Shown: piece by piece, positions 35,399 to 45,444 of the stretch
Position numbering within the stretch: the stretch's first letter is position 1
How the letters are laid out: each line of letters opens with the position of its first letter
DNA from: Paenibacillus gallinarum
GTDB taxonomy: Bacteria; Bacillota; Bacilli; Paenibacillales; Paenibacillaceae
Assembly: GCF_014836635.1 (NCBI RefSeq)
Contig: NZ_JACSQL010000012.1
Coordinates: forward strand, 1-64,000
Direction of reading: 5' to 3'
Length of the DNA stretch: 64,000 nt
Position numbers and translations under genes: made by a program
The notes under the pieces: model-generated
What the model saw: only the letters and a program-made list of their open reading frames with translations
What the model was told of the DNA's origin: nothing
Databases searched by the model: none

Positions 35399-36109
35399 AT
35401 GGGGTTAAATAATTTTGTGATTTCTAGTCCTAGACCATTACCTGTTTTCATATTAGTGGATGCAAGCGGAAGTATGCAGGGACCGAAAATTGATATGGTA
35501 AACAATTCACTTAAAGAAATGGTGGCTACACTTTCAAATATTGAAGGAGCCAAGGGACAAATTGAAATAAGCTTAATTAAAATAAGTGATTATGTAGAAG
35601 TCATACAACCACTAGATAAAGTAGAAAATATTGTGTTGCCACAATTGGTTGCAAATGGAAAAACACCCATAGGCAAAAGTGTGTTAAAAGTGTTAGAAAT
35701 GATTGAAAACAAATCAATTGTTCCTGATCGGGCATATACTCCAGTAATCATTTTAATTAGTGATGGCATTCCAACAGATATTACTAGGGAAATGTACGAA
35801 GTAAGGCCATTAAATAAGCATCAATATTTAGAGTGGACACCATTTGAAAAATTTCATAATTCTATAAAAAGTAAAAATTGCATGAGGATGGCTTTAGGGA
35901 TTGGAGAAGACGCTGATTTTGAATTACTAAAAGCATTCATCAATAAAGAAAATGTTCCTGTAATTAAAGCAGTTGAAGTACCTACCATTGGTAAGTTTTT
36001 TGAATGGGTAACTCAAACGGTTAGCCAACGTTCAGTTAGTGCGAATCCAAATCAGTTTGAGGGAATACCATTCGAAGATTTATTTCCGGATGATGCTTTG
36101 GTTATATGA
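35399..36109 (+). CDS. VWA-domain protein, TerY-like
   Basis: 236 residues, nearly all one von Willebrand A domain. The MIDAS metal site is complete: DASGS (21-25) after LPVFILV, the threonine in NGKTPIGKS, and the aspartate in ILISDGIPTD. TerY proteins have this size and plan and act as metal-dependent scaffolds. The stop overlaps the following phosphatase start by four bases (ATGA). VWA, PP2C and kinase genes in this order are the TerY-P triad described for tellurite-resistance-type and nucleic-acid-defence modules. GGGGTG precedes the ATG. Confidence 0.88.
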   Translation: MGLNNFVISSPRPLPVFILVDASGSMQGPKIDMVNNSLKEMVATLSNIEGAKGQIEISLIKISDYVEVIQPLDKVENIVLPQLVANGKTPIGKSVLKVLEMIENKSIVPDRAYTPVIILISDGIPTDITREMYEVRPLNKHQYLEWTPFEKFHNSIKSKNCMRMALGIGEDADFELLKAFINKENVPVIKAVEVPTIGKFFEWVTQTVSQRSVSANPNQFEGIPFEDLFPDDALVI

Positions 36110-36888
36110 AAATGAAGAATAAGATCTTTCGTGCTGACTTTGATGAAAACATAGAAGATACATGTAAAATAACATTTAATGCGATTTCCGTAAAAGGAGA
36201 ACGTCATCAAAGAAATAATGAAAATAACCAAGACTTTTTCAAATGTAATATAGAGAATAAATTAAAATATGCGATTGTAACTGATGGCTTAGGTTCTGCT
36301 AAATACTCCCACATAGGATCGCAAAAAGCTACAGAATTACTTGAAAAAATGATAAATGAAAAGTTTCATGCCGAAGAAAACTTATCGGAAATCGATGTTT
36401 ATGAATTTAATAGTGAATTTCTTGAAACATGGAGAATGAGTTTTCACGGTGATTTTAGAGATTTTGATACAACATTACTCTATATTATCATTTTTACACA
36501 TGGAATTTTAGTTGGAAGTATTGGAGATGGGTTGATTTTATACTCCATGCAAAATGAAATAGTCTATATAAAAGAAAAGAAGAACTTTTTTTCTAATCAA
36601 ACCTATTCTTTAGCATCAGAACATGCTATTGACTTTTTTGATTCATCATATACTACTGCTCAATTTAATAGTCAGTTGCCAATGATATTTATCCTTGCCA
36701 CTGATGGCGTTTCTGATGATTTGGAACCTGAAATGGTCAATCAACTACCCACTTTTCTGTACGGTGAATTACAAGAAAAAGGGTTGATAGGGATGCAAGA
36801 GGTTATAGAGGATTGGATCATTAACTGGGAAACAGAAAATCATTCTGATGATAGAACATTTTGTTTACTCGCTATCTGGAAAGGCTGA
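36106..36888 (+). CDS. PP2C-type serine/threonine phosphatase
   Basis: 260 residues with the metal-coordinating aspartates of PP2C: NNQDFF (D43), VTDGLGS (D60-G61), VGSIGDGLIL, ATDGVSDDL, and the final DDRTFCLLAIW. It should remove phosphate from serine or threonine with two divalent metals. Start overlaps the VWA stop; its own stop lies 8 bases before the kinase ATG. As part of the TerY-P triad, it presumably reverses what the kinase does to the VWA protein or the downstream helicase/GTPase; the target is inference. Confidence 0.88.
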   Translation: MKMKNKIFRADFDENIEDTCKITFNAISVKGERHQRNNENNQDFFKCNIENKLKYAIVTDGLGSAKYSHIGSQKATELLEKMINEKFHAEENLSEIDVYEFNSEFLETWRMSFHGDFRDFDTTLLYIIIFTHGILVGSIGDGLILYSMQNEIVYIKEKKNFFSNQTYSLASEHAIDFFDSSYTTAQFNSQLPMIFILATDGVSDDLEPEMVNQLPTFLYGELQEKGLIGMQEVIEDWIINWETENHSDDRTFCLLAIWKG

Positions 36889-36896
36889 GAATAAGA

Positions 36897-38306
36897 ATGG
36901 AAGTATACAAAGGTAAGGAAGTTAAGGATACGGAAGGCCGGAAATATATCATAAATAATAAGATTGGTGAAGGAGCTCAAGGCGCTGTTTATGATACGGA
37001 AAACGACACTTTCTTAATCAAAATAGTTAGAGTGGATGAAGATCAGCGTCAGCCTACGGTAGATCGTTTCAAATGGATTATGAAGCAACGAATACCGTCT
37101 GAAGCTAGGATTATCACACCAGTTGCTATATTAGAACAACCATTAACGGGTTATGTGATGAAAAAAGCAAAGGGTCATGAATCCTTAAATAAGTACATAT
37201 ATCCGGGAAATGTTAGTAATTTAGGTGAGTGGTATAACATTCAAACTGGTGGGCTTAAAAAAAGATTCGAGATAGCTATATCTTTGAGTAAGTGCTTTCG
37301 TCAATTGCATTTACAGGGTTTATGCTATTGCGATGTTTCCCCAAATAATATTCTTATTTCAAGAAATCATAGATCTATTGTACTGATAGATTCAGATAAT
37401 CTAACTTCTACAAGTCTTTTTACATCATCAATATTAGGAACACCTCGTTATATTGCGCCCGAGCTATTTATGCTAAGTAAGCAGCCTAATTCAATTACAG
37501 ATACTTATTCTTTTGCGGTTATTTTATTTGAACTTTTAAGACTGGGGCACCCTTTAATTGGGGATGTCATTTTAAATGGAACGCCTGAGATGGAAGAGGA
37601 TGCTGTAAAAGGCCATGTTGTATATGTAGATCATCCAAATGACGAAAGTAATAGAAACTCTTCAATTCTACCAGCAGATGTTCTTTTGACCGAAGAGTTA
37701 AGGGGATTGTTCCAAAAGATGTTTGTTGATGGGTTACATGAACATATGAAGAGACCGACATTATATGAATTTACTTCTGCACTTCAAAGAGCAGAAGACC
37801 AATTAATAAAATGTGATAATATACAATGTCATGCTTTTTATTATGCTCAAGATGGGCATGCGCAAGTTTGTCCTTGGTGTCGTCAAAAGAAAAATGAATT
37901 TTGTAAAGTTCACATAGTGGAAACTGCAAATTTTACAGATGAATTCTTTGAAAATGGAAAAGAAAAAATCAGCAGAACACTTTCTACGATCGTCTTAAAC
38001 GATGATGCTATCGCTATATATAGCAGACACGTAGGATCTTTAGTTTCTCAGGACTCTGATAAGGCGCTTGCTATAATCAAAAAAGTGGATGATAAACATG
38101 TTATCATGAAAAATTGTAGCCAGAATAATTTCTTTATTCTTAACAAAGAAACGCGCAGTAGGGAACTCTTAAAGCCAGATGAAACAAAGAATTTGAATAT
38201 GGGTTTAGACAATGTCATTTTTGATATAGAAGAAAATATTAGTGGTATTAGTGATATTTTTAATAAAAACAATAGAATTAGAGGTATTTTTTTTAATGTT
38301 AATTAG
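36897..38306 (+). CDS. Serine/threonine protein kinase with C-terminal zinc-ribbon-like region
   Basis: 469 residues from ATG 36897; the longer frame from 36861 would overlap the phosphatase gene. Kinase motifs: glycine loop GEGAQG (24-29), lysine K42 in LIKIVR, catalytic loop CDVSPNN (D146, N151) replacing HRD, and DSDN (D165) replacing DFG, then GTPRYIAPEL. These variants are typical of TerY-P kinases. Residues about 310-335 hold CDNIQCHAFYY and CPWCRQK, a likely zinc ribbon. The last 120 residues form a separate domain (TLSTIVLNDDAIAI and onward) of unknown type. It lies between the phosphatase and the helicase in one operon. Confidence 0.87.
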   Translation: MEVYKGKEVKDTEGRKYIINNKIGEGAQGAVYDTENDTFLIKIVRVDEDQRQPTVDRFKWIMKQRIPSEARIITPVAILEQPLTGYVMKKAKGHESLNKYIYPGNVSNLGEWYNIQTGGLKKRFEIAISLSKCFRQLHLQGLCYCDVSPNNILISRNHRSIVLIDSDNLTSTSLFTSSILGTPRYIAPELFMLSKQPNSITDTYSFAVILFELLRLGHPLIGDVILNGTPEMEEDAVKGHVVYVDHPNDESNRNSSILPADVLLTEELRGLFQKMFVDGLHEHMKRPTLYEFTSALQRAEDQLIKCDNIQCHAFYYAQDGHAQVCPWCRQKKNEFCKVHIVETANFTDEFFENGKEKISRTLSTIVLNDDAIAIYSRHVGSLVSQDSDKALAIIKKVDDKHVIMKNCSQNNFFILNKETRSRELLKPDETKNLNMGLDNVIFDIEENISGISDIFNKNNRIRGIFFNVN

Positions 38307-38317
38307 GAGGAAACTGA

Positions 38318-41300
38318 GTGAAAGCCACTGATATAAGTTTTGGTCAACAACATCAATACAATGCCAGAATTAATGTTCCTTTAGAAAAATCATTTGAAGG
38401 AAGATTTGTCAAAATGATTCCGTCGGGTGGCGGAATTTTTCTTGTTAAAGGTGTGGGAGCGAATAGTTTAGTTGAGGTAATACTGCCCGAAAATTCATTG
38501 CAAAATGTAATTTATGAATTGGAATATTATAAAGAAGCATGTATAGTCCGAATCGACGCTATTAATTATATGTCCATTTTATTTACAATTATTAAATTCT
38601 CACAATCAATTCAGTTTAATGAGAATGAAGCTTTGAAATTTGTTATCAATAAAGCAATTGAAGCTGATTTAAAAAAATTATCGGTTCATTATAATCCAAT
38701 TGATTTCTTTAAAGAAGAATTTTTAGTTGAGGATATTTGTTTTGCGCGAACTAAAAACTTAGATAAGATTACTTTAATAGGAACAAAATACACATGTGTA
38801 TTTCAAAAAACAAGCCAAAATATTATGCAAGCTATTGAAATAAAACCCTTGCGAAATAGATCTGCTATAAATGGAACGATTATAGTATTTAGAGGGTTTA
38901 TTTCTTTTCAGGATCACCTAAACAATGCTCAACTTTCAATTGATGCAATGAAAAAATACCATGAAAGTTTGAAAGATACACATGAGTTGTTAAAACTTTG
39001 GAATTTATATAGTGAATTAGAAACAGAATTAGCGAAAGAACAAATTGAAGAGCTTGGAAGTTTAATCTATACTTCTACTTTTAGTAAACTGGGGGGAAAT
39101 AGTCGCCTTAAGCAAGTTTTTTATCTTGATAAAAAACCATCTTCTGTATTTATAAAATCAGATAGAGGTTATGCGGTATCAAGTTCAGAAAGTTTTATTA
39201 GTGATGACATCACTAGTTCACGAAGTTTTTTTATTGGAAGTGAAGCAACTTTGGAACCTAAGCGCCAAAGCGGCCAATACGAACTTACAATTGAGTTAGA
39301 AGACGAGAATATCACAATTCCTCCATCTGGATATCTCATGGGAAGTTTCACCGGATCGAAAAAAATTGCTGAGCGCAGAGAAAAGGCACTAAACAAAATA
39401 TTAGATGGAAAAAATCCATTGGTAAATTTGAAAATAATTTTACAGTCAGGCGTTTCCGAGCAAATTGTGGTGAAACATAAGGCACCCGTTACAGAAGAAT
39501 TGTTGAGAAAAATCTTTGGAACAAAAAAAATGAGTTTTACAGAACGACAACGAGAAGCTATTGATATAGCAATTAATACACCGGATATAGCCATAATTCA
39601 AGGTCCGCCTGGAACTGGTAAAACAACTGTAATAAGGGCTATCATAGCAAGATTAAATACGGTTTATGACGGGAATATTCGTATACTAGTTTCTAGTGCC
39701 CAACATGATGCAGTAGATAATGCTATTGAAAATGTAGAATATGGTGGTCTACCAGTTAACCGTATAGGCGGAAAAAAAGCCAATTATTCTACGGATTCCG
39801 AACAATCAATTTTAAAATGGATTTCTGCAGTTACTAAAGGCTGTGAAGAGGTTTTAAATCGTGAGGAAAATGGACAAGAAAGAATAGTCATTCGTGAAAT
39901 ATTAATGATTCTGCAAGATATATATAAACATAAGAAAAATCAAAAAGAAGTCCAAAATTATTTCAAACAAATGTATCCCCTATTAAAAGAAATTACTGTC
40001 CATCCTAGTATTGTTATAAAAATTGAACATCTCATTAAAAATACTCGTTATGAAAAAGAAAATACTTATAATATGGATCAATCAGCATTTGTAGAACTTT
40101 TGCAAAAACAGAGAGTGACCATAGCATCATATATGGATGATGGGAGATACTTCTTATCACAGCTTGTTCGTTTTGTCCAATCGAATCTTGAGATTGATGT
40201 GGAAATACCAGATATTTGGAACGAATTGAGGTTGGCTGTAGATGAAGAAGAAGTAAATCAATTGCTCCCAAAATTTAGAGTAACGATTGAATCACTTATT
40301 GATCAATTTAACAACGATGAACCTACAATTACGTTAGATGAAAATTTATTTGATTTAGATGTAGATTCTATTTTGACTGAGATACATACCTATTTTGAAG
40401 ATTATTTTTATAAAGGAGCTCAAACTGTATCAGATATTCTTTGGGACTTTAAAGACCAACTTGAAAACCCTGAAAAAATTACACAACTAATTAATAAATA
40501 TACAAAAATAAATGCAGCTACATGTCAACAATCGGTATTAAACAGTGTTTCAACATTAAATTTGGATTTAAACAAATCAGACAAATCAAACATAGTATAC
40601 GATTATGTCATTATTGACGAAGCGGCAAGAGCTAATCCACTGGATTTATTAATACCAATGAGCTTAGGAAAACATATTATTCTTGTTGGTGACCACAAAC
40701 AATTACCGCATTTGTTGGAAGAAGATGTAATAGGAAAATTACTAGAGCATAAAAATGATCCAGAAATAAGAGAATTGCTGAAGGAACCATTATTTTCGAG
40801 ATTATATAATATGCTGGAAAAAACCAAAAATACCTCTCATGCACGAACAGTTATGCTAAAAGATCAATATCGGATGCATCCTAAGATAGCCCAATTTATT
40901 AGTGAGTGCTTTTATGAAAATTCTCTATCATCCGGTGTAACTGCTGAACAAAGACAGCATAATTTAGATCGATATAATAATTTGCCTATCGCATGGATTG
41001 ATGTTCCGCAATCGTTTGGACAGGAGAGTACAGCTGGCGGACAAAGCAAAAGCCGGAAATATGAAGTGGATAAGGTAATGGAGGAACTCCAATATATTTT
41101 GAATTCTAATACAGAATATTCAATTGGGATAATTTCTTTTTATAAGAAACAAGTAATGGATTTACAACGTGAAATCGAAAAATTATCAATGCAAGATCAA
41201 GTCCGTATAAAGGTCGGTACAGTCGATGCATTCCAAGGTAAAGAATTTGATGTCGTTATACTTTCTACCGTACGTTCAAATAACAGGAAAGATAAAAAGA

Positions 41301-41482
41301 AAAGTGTTGGATTCTTAGATTCGAGAAATCGTTTGAATGTAGCTTTTAGCCGGGGCAGAAGACTAATCATTGTGGTCGGAGACGTTGAAACAGTAGCGCT
41401 AAAACAGGAACAAGTTATTATTAAAGAGCTTCACGATTTTTATCAACTTTGTAGGAAAGAAGGGTATTATGAACACCTTTAA
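38318..41482 (+). CDS. cnuH: UPF1-like superfamily 1 helicase (CnuH-type)
   Basis: 1054 residues, GTG start with GGAGGAAAC upstream. Motifs: IIQGPPGTGKTT (Walker A, 429-436), LVSSAQHDAVDNA (Ia), VIIDEAARANP (D767-E768), GDHKQLP, QYRMHP, VGTVDAFQGKEFD, and NVAFSRGRRLII. This is the UPF1/SMUBP2 branch of SF1, which travels 5' to 3' on RNA or DNA. About 420 residues precede the motor and may include an OB-like nucleic-acid-binding region. The stop overlaps the next gene by 14 bases. In CoCoNuT systems a helicase of this type, called CnuH, accompanies the McrB/McrC pair; the symbol follows that similarity. Confidence 0.82.
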   Translation: MKATDISFGQQHQYNARINVPLEKSFEGRFVKMIPSGGGIFLVKGVGANSLVEVILPENSLQNVIYELEYYKEACIVRIDAINYMSILFTIIKFSQSIQFNENEALKFVINKAIEADLKKLSVHYNPIDFFKEEFLVEDICFARTKNLDKITLIGTKYTCVFQKTSQNIMQAIEIKPLRNRSAINGTIIVFRGFISFQDHLNNAQLSIDAMKKYHESLKDTHELLKLWNLYSELETELAKEQIEELGSLIYTSTFSKLGGNSRLKQVFYLDKKPSSVFIKSDRGYAVSSSESFISDDITSSRSFFIGSEATLEPKRQSGQYELTIELEDENITIPPSGYLMGSFTGSKKIAERREKALNKILDGKNPLVNLKIILQSGVSEQIVVKHKAPVTEELLRKIFGTKKMSFTERQREAIDIAINTPDIAIIQGPPGTGKTTVIRAIIARLNTVYDGNIRILVSSAQHDAVDNAIENVEYGGLPVNRIGGKKANYSTDSEQSILKWISAVTKGCEEVLNREENGQERIVIREILMILQDIYKHKKNQKEVQNYFKQMYPLLKEITVHPSIVIKIEHLIKNTRYEKENTYNMDQSAFVELLQKQRVTIASYMDDGRYFLSQLVRFVQSNLEIDVEIPDIWNELRLAVDEEEVNQLLPKFRVTIESLIDQFNNDEPTITLDENLFDLDVDSILTEIHTYFEDYFYKGAQTVSDILWDFKDQLENPEKITQLINKYTKINAATCQQSVLNSVSTLNLDLNKSDKSNIVYDYVIIDEAARANPLDLLIPMSLGKHIILVGDHKQLPHLLEEDVIGKLLEHKNDPEIRELLKEPLFSRLYNMLEKTKNTSHARTVMLKDQYRMHPKIAQFISECFYENSLSSGVTAEQRQHNLDRYNNLPIAWIDVPQSFGQESTAGGQSKSRKYEVDKVMEELQYILNSNTEYSIGIISFYKKQVMDLQREIEKLSMQDQVRIKVGTVDAFQGKEFDVVILSTVRSNNRKDKKKSVGFLDSRNRLNVAFSRGRRLIIVVGDVETVALKQEQVIIKELHDFYQLCRKEGYYEHL

Positions 41483-43037
41483 GTACACAATTAATTTAGG
41501 AAAAAAAAGCGTAAAGCCTCATTTTTTTCGCAAAAAGATTGCCTGGCCTGTTTATGCTTGGAAAACTATTCTTCCAAGTTTCTTAAAGGAAGAACTTGAT
41601 ATATTACAAAAACTCATTTTATCACTCGCAAAAATAAACAAACTTAAAGATTATACAATTTTTCGTCAACTGGGAATATCAAGTGAATTAATCAAAACGG
41701 TTCAAGAATCGTGTGTGCAAAAAGGATATCTAGGCTTAAATAATCTCATTACAGAAAGTGGAGAACAGGTTTTAACCAATAGCATGAATGTGGAACAGGA
41801 CATGCTGATGAACTATGAGCAAATTTATATTTTTAGAGATGCTTTAACAGGGGACATTATCCCTAACTTTAAAGTAAGTGAATTGCCAGGAGAAGAAAAG
41901 CTCCAATATGATTATGTATTTGAAATAACTAGCTCAAATTATAGAGATCAAAAACCAACATTTATGGATATTGGTCAGGCGTTAAAAATTCGCCAACGGA
42001 TTAATAGAATAACAGATGTGTTACAAAAAGATTATGCAAATGAAGTCGTTGATGCAGAACAACTCAGTAGTTTCGATGAAATGGATTTTTTTATTGAGGA
42101 AGTAGACTGGCAATTAATTGATGAAGATGGCCATATAGAATATAAAAGTTTGAAGGACAAAGAAGAACAAACAGAAATTAAGAAATCCGAGGAATCTACA
42201 ACTACATTTAAAATTGTAAGTATTAGATCCGATATTCTTTATTTAGAAGCAGATCTATACGTTGATCCTGATTTACCTGAAAAGATAATGGTTACTTCAC
42301 CCTTTGGCGAAAATGAAGACGATTGGTTTACAAAACATATGTTGCTGCATGCTCAGAAAAGCGATTGTCTTCAAGAAGATATAGAACTTTTCATGCTGGA
42401 AGCCAAAGAGGAGTTAATTGATAAATATCCGTTTAATAATTATCTGGATATTGAATTGTTTAGAAAATATCCTTCTATTGCAAACTACGAAAACTGGAAA
42501 TCACTTAGAAGTCAGATTGAATCAACTGAAAGATCCTATAATCGATTAATTGAAGGTGATGAGGACTATGATACATTCTATATGCGTGCCCAAAGGTCCC
42601 TAGAAGGTGTTTTAAAATATTGCATTGAAAAGATTCCAAATAAAATGGATGTAATGAATTCTGTTACAAGATACAATTTTACAGATTCTTTAAAACGAAT
42701 TGCTGAGAACCTGCGAATTGATATACCTTCAAACTTATTTAGTCCCGACTTTTATAATCGCCTAAAAAGTGTAGCAAACAATAAAGGGATTTCAAGTAAG
42801 GATCGTGCTCTATTTTTGGCATTTGATGCTTTTTATCATCAGGAAGAAACCCCTTCTTTGCAATTGTTAAAAAACATACCAGACTTTTATAAAAGAATTA
42901 ACATCATAACTAACGTAAGAAATAAAACGGCTCATTTTACTGAGGAAATAGAGACAGTTGAATCGCGAAATTTCACGATTATTAAACAGGAACTTGACAT
43001 TTTATTAGATAGCTTAATTGCATATTACTTAAAATAA
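41469..43037 (+). CDS. Helical protein with C-terminal HEPN-type R-x4-H motif (CnuE-like)
   Basis: 522 residues overlapping the helicase gene by 14 bases. The N-terminal 110 residues look like a winged helix (LKDYTIFRQLGISSELIKTV). A middle section (about 120-350) is mixed and acidic. The C-terminal region is all helical and ends in NVRNKTAHFTEE, giving R484-N-K-T-A-H489. R-x4-6-H is the catalytic signature of HEPN ribonucleases, and placement in the second half of a helical bundle fits. I infer an RNA-cleaving effector held in check by the other components. Neighbours match CoCoNuT operons, in which a HEPN-bearing protein is present in some types. Confidence 0.65.
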   Translation: MNTFKYTINLGKKSVKPHFFRKKIAWPVYAWKTILPSFLKEELDILQKLILSLAKINKLKDYTIFRQLGISSELIKTVQESCVQKGYLGLNNLITESGEQVLTNSMNVEQDMLMNYEQIYIFRDALTGDIIPNFKVSELPGEEKLQYDYVFEITSSNYRDQKPTFMDIGQALKIRQRINRITDVLQKDYANEVVDAEQLSSFDEMDFFIEEVDWQLIDEDGHIEYKSLKDKEEQTEIKKSEESTTTFKIVSIRSDILYLEADLYVDPDLPEKIMVTSPFGENEDDWFTKHMLLHAQKSDCLQEDIELFMLEAKEELIDKYPFNNYLDIELFRKYPSIANYENWKSLRSQIESTERSYNRLIEGDEDYDTFYMRAQRSLEGVLKYCIEKIPNKMDVMNSVTRYNFTDSLKRIAENLRIDIPSNLFSPDFYNRLKSVANNKGISSKDRALFLAFDAFYHQEETPSLQLLKNIPDFYKRINIITNVRNKTAHFTEEIETVESRNFTIIKQELDILLDSLIAYYLK

Positions 43038-43049
43038 AGGAGCCCTTCA

Positions 43050-45440
43050 ATGGCTAAAACAAAAAAACAGCGTGGGAACGTTTTTAACAGAAATGATAAC
43101 CAACCCACTAAACTAGATAAAGTAAGAGAAATTGCTGAGCAACATAAACAAATTAAAGAGAAAGAACTGCTTGAAGATGAACGTGTTCAACTAAAAATTC
43201 AAGAATATGATGAAAAAAAAGCTGAGTGTGAACGTCAGATGGAAGAAAAAGAAGCAGAATTGTTAAATAAAGAACTTGAACTTGAAGAAAAATACGAATC
43301 GTTAAAAACTAATCTAATGAAAGAAATCAAGAATGAAGAACATCAGTTGGAGCTTGAAAAAACGAAGTTAATAGAAGAAAGAGGAAAAATCACAGAAGAA
43401 AAGGAAAAAATGATTGAAACATTAAAAGCTGAAGAAAAAACTATTCAGGAAGCGTATAGAAAAGAGCTTCATCAAACTTGGGAGAAAGATTTACAGTTAA
43501 AGCTTAAGGAAAATGAACAGATTGTGGCAAAAACAGAACAGAAATGTCAGGAAGCGTTAAAGCAAAACGAAGAATTGCTTTCCAAAGCAAACGAGAAAGT
43601 ATTGACTGCTCAGAAAGAGGCACATCAAATTAAATTGGAAGCGGAGAATGAAAAATTAAAAATTGTGCAAGCCGCTCAAAAAAGAATAGAAACTGAATAT
43701 CAACAGCTTGTAAATGATTTTGAAACAAAAATGACTATCTTGATAGAAAAGGAAACTGATATACGAAAGAGAAAATTGGAAATTGAGTTGAAGGAAGAGG
43801 ATCTTGGTTTCATGAGACAAGAACTCATTGATAAACGTAAATACTTTGAATCAAAGCTTAATGAGCTTTCTCCGCAAAAAGTAGAAGAACTAAAGTTTGA
43901 AATCAATTCTATCCAAGAGCTGCGACAATTAGATCAAGAAATTATCCAAAAGCAAAAAGAAGATATTCGCCACTTATCAAAGTTTATTCCTGAAGATGAA
44001 CTAAGATCAGTACATACGATTGTGGAAGAGTTAGAATCTGTAAGAAGAGAGAATATGAGACTGAAAGACGACTTAGCTCAGTATCCTTCACAAGAAGAAC
44101 TGATGACATTACGGAACAGCATTAATAAAGTAGATCTTCTACAAGACAAGCTAAAAGAAGAACAGCGTCTAAAACTTGAAGCTGAAAATAAAGCTAATTC
44201 TCTCAGCTTAGGTGTTATTGAACTTGAACAAACAAAACGTGTGACAGAGACGTTAAAAACATTAAATGCCCAGCTGCAAGATGAACTAAATAAGATTAAT
44301 GAAGTGTATAAAGCAAGTTCACAAAGTAGGTTTTCTGGTCTATTAGAGATTGATCGTGAGATTTCTAAGCAAGATGTAGTTAAAGCAACGAGAAACAAAT
44401 TAAATTTGAAACAATTAGTACAATATCTAAGAAGTTATGGCGCTTCAAAATTAGGTTTATATTATAGTGAAAAAACGATTCGTGCTTTTATTGCATCATT
44501 AGCTGCTTCTAAGTTATTGATTTTACAAGGACTAAGCGGTACCGGTAAGTCTAGTTTACCTAGGTTATTTAAAGAAGCTTTACAAATCGAGCATAGTTTA
44601 GTGCCAGTTCAGCCATCATGGCGTGATAATAGAGAGTTACTAGGATACGATAACGATTTTACTCATAAATTTAAAGAAACGATTTTCACAAAAAAAGTAT
44701 ATGAAGCTAGTGCAACTGCCAATAGAGAAAACATCTACTTAATTGTTTTAGATGAAATGAACCTAGCACGCATTGAGTATTACTTTGCAGATTTTCTAGC
44801 TGTACTTGAAGAAAGTCCAGAAAATTGGGTAATTCCTTTAGTTTCAAATAATGATGAACCGAATATAGATAACAGACCAAAATCTTTAGTTAAAAATCAC
44901 ACGAGTCTATTTGTTACACCAAATATTTGGTTTATAGGTACGGCTAATAGGGATGAATCGACATTTGGTATTACAGATAAAGTATATGATCGGGCTCAAG
45001 TATTAAACTTCAATTCCCGTGAAGAAGAATTTAATGTTGATGAACCAATGCAGCTACGCGTATCTTTTAGTGAATTTAGTGGTTTGTTAGAAGACGCCCA
45101 ATTAATAAGAGCTAATTGCCTAAATGAAGAGGAATGGACACAGATTGATTTGATCGATGAGTTCTTACGAGAAAAATTGGATATAACATTTGGTAATCGT
45201 ATTAAAATGCAAATGGAAAAATTCGTGGCAGTATACGTCTCTGCTGGCGGAACTAAATTAGAAGCTATAGATCACATAATCTCGAATAAAGTCTTACGTA
45301 AACTAGAAGGTAGATATGAAACATACTTGAAGGCTAGTTTAAAAGATCTAAACGAATTATTTGATATCGAATTTGGCAAGGAACACTTTACAGAGTGTAA
45401 AATGCTAATCTCACAAAAAATTAATCGTTTAGGTGGTTAA
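43050..45440 (+). CDS. cnuB: Coiled-coil McrB-type GTPase (CnuB-like)
   Basis: 796 residues. Residues about 15-440 are one of the longest coiled coils in the window (runs of E, K, Q, L). Then comes an AAA+ motor: Walker A GLSGTGKSS (about 494-502), Walker B IVLDEMNLARIEYYF (about 565), and IGTANRDESTFGI with the N-x-D signature (N633, D635) that marks McrB-type GTPases. A long coiled coil joined to McrB is the defining feature of the CoCoNuT (coiled-coil nuclease tandem) group. AAAGGAG precedes the ATG. The coiled coil probably links the ring to the helicase or to RNA-bound partners. Confidence 0.85.
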   Translation: MAKTKKQRGNVFNRNDNQPTKLDKVREIAEQHKQIKEKELLEDERVQLKIQEYDEKKAECERQMEEKEAELLNKELELEEKYESLKTNLMKEIKNEEHQLELEKTKLIEERGKITEEKEKMIETLKAEEKTIQEAYRKELHQTWEKDLQLKLKENEQIVAKTEQKCQEALKQNEELLSKANEKVLTAQKEAHQIKLEAENEKLKIVQAAQKRIETEYQQLVNDFETKMTILIEKETDIRKRKLEIELKEEDLGFMRQELIDKRKYFESKLNELSPQKVEELKFEINSIQELRQLDQEIIQKQKEDIRHLSKFIPEDELRSVHTIVEELESVRRENMRLKDDLAQYPSQEELMTLRNSINKVDLLQDKLKEEQRLKLEAENKANSLSLGVIELEQTKRVTETLKTLNAQLQDELNKINEVYKASSQSRFSGLLEIDREISKQDVVKATRNKLNLKQLVQYLRSYGASKLGLYYSEKTIRAFIASLAASKLLILQGLSGTGKSSLPRLFKEALQIEHSLVPVQPSWRDNRELLGYDNDFTHKFKETIFTKKVYEASATANRENIYLIVLDEMNLARIEYYFADFLAVLEESPENWVIPLVSNNDEPNIDNRPKSLVKNHTSLFVTPNIWFIGTANRDESTFGITDKVYDRAQVLNFNSREEEFNVDEPMQLRVSFSEFSGLLEDAQLIRANCLNEEEWTQIDLIDEFLREKLDITFGNRIKMQMEKFVAVYVSAGGTKLEAIDHIISNKVLRKLEGRYETYLKASLKDLNELFDIEFGKEHFTECKMLISQKINRLGG

Positions 45441-45444
45441 TAAG

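Noticed and set aside
35399..38306. Tellurite-resistance operon
   Set aside because: The VWA, phosphatase and kinase recall TerY-P, but no TerD, TerC or TerB gene follows; the partners are helicase and McrB/McrC-like.
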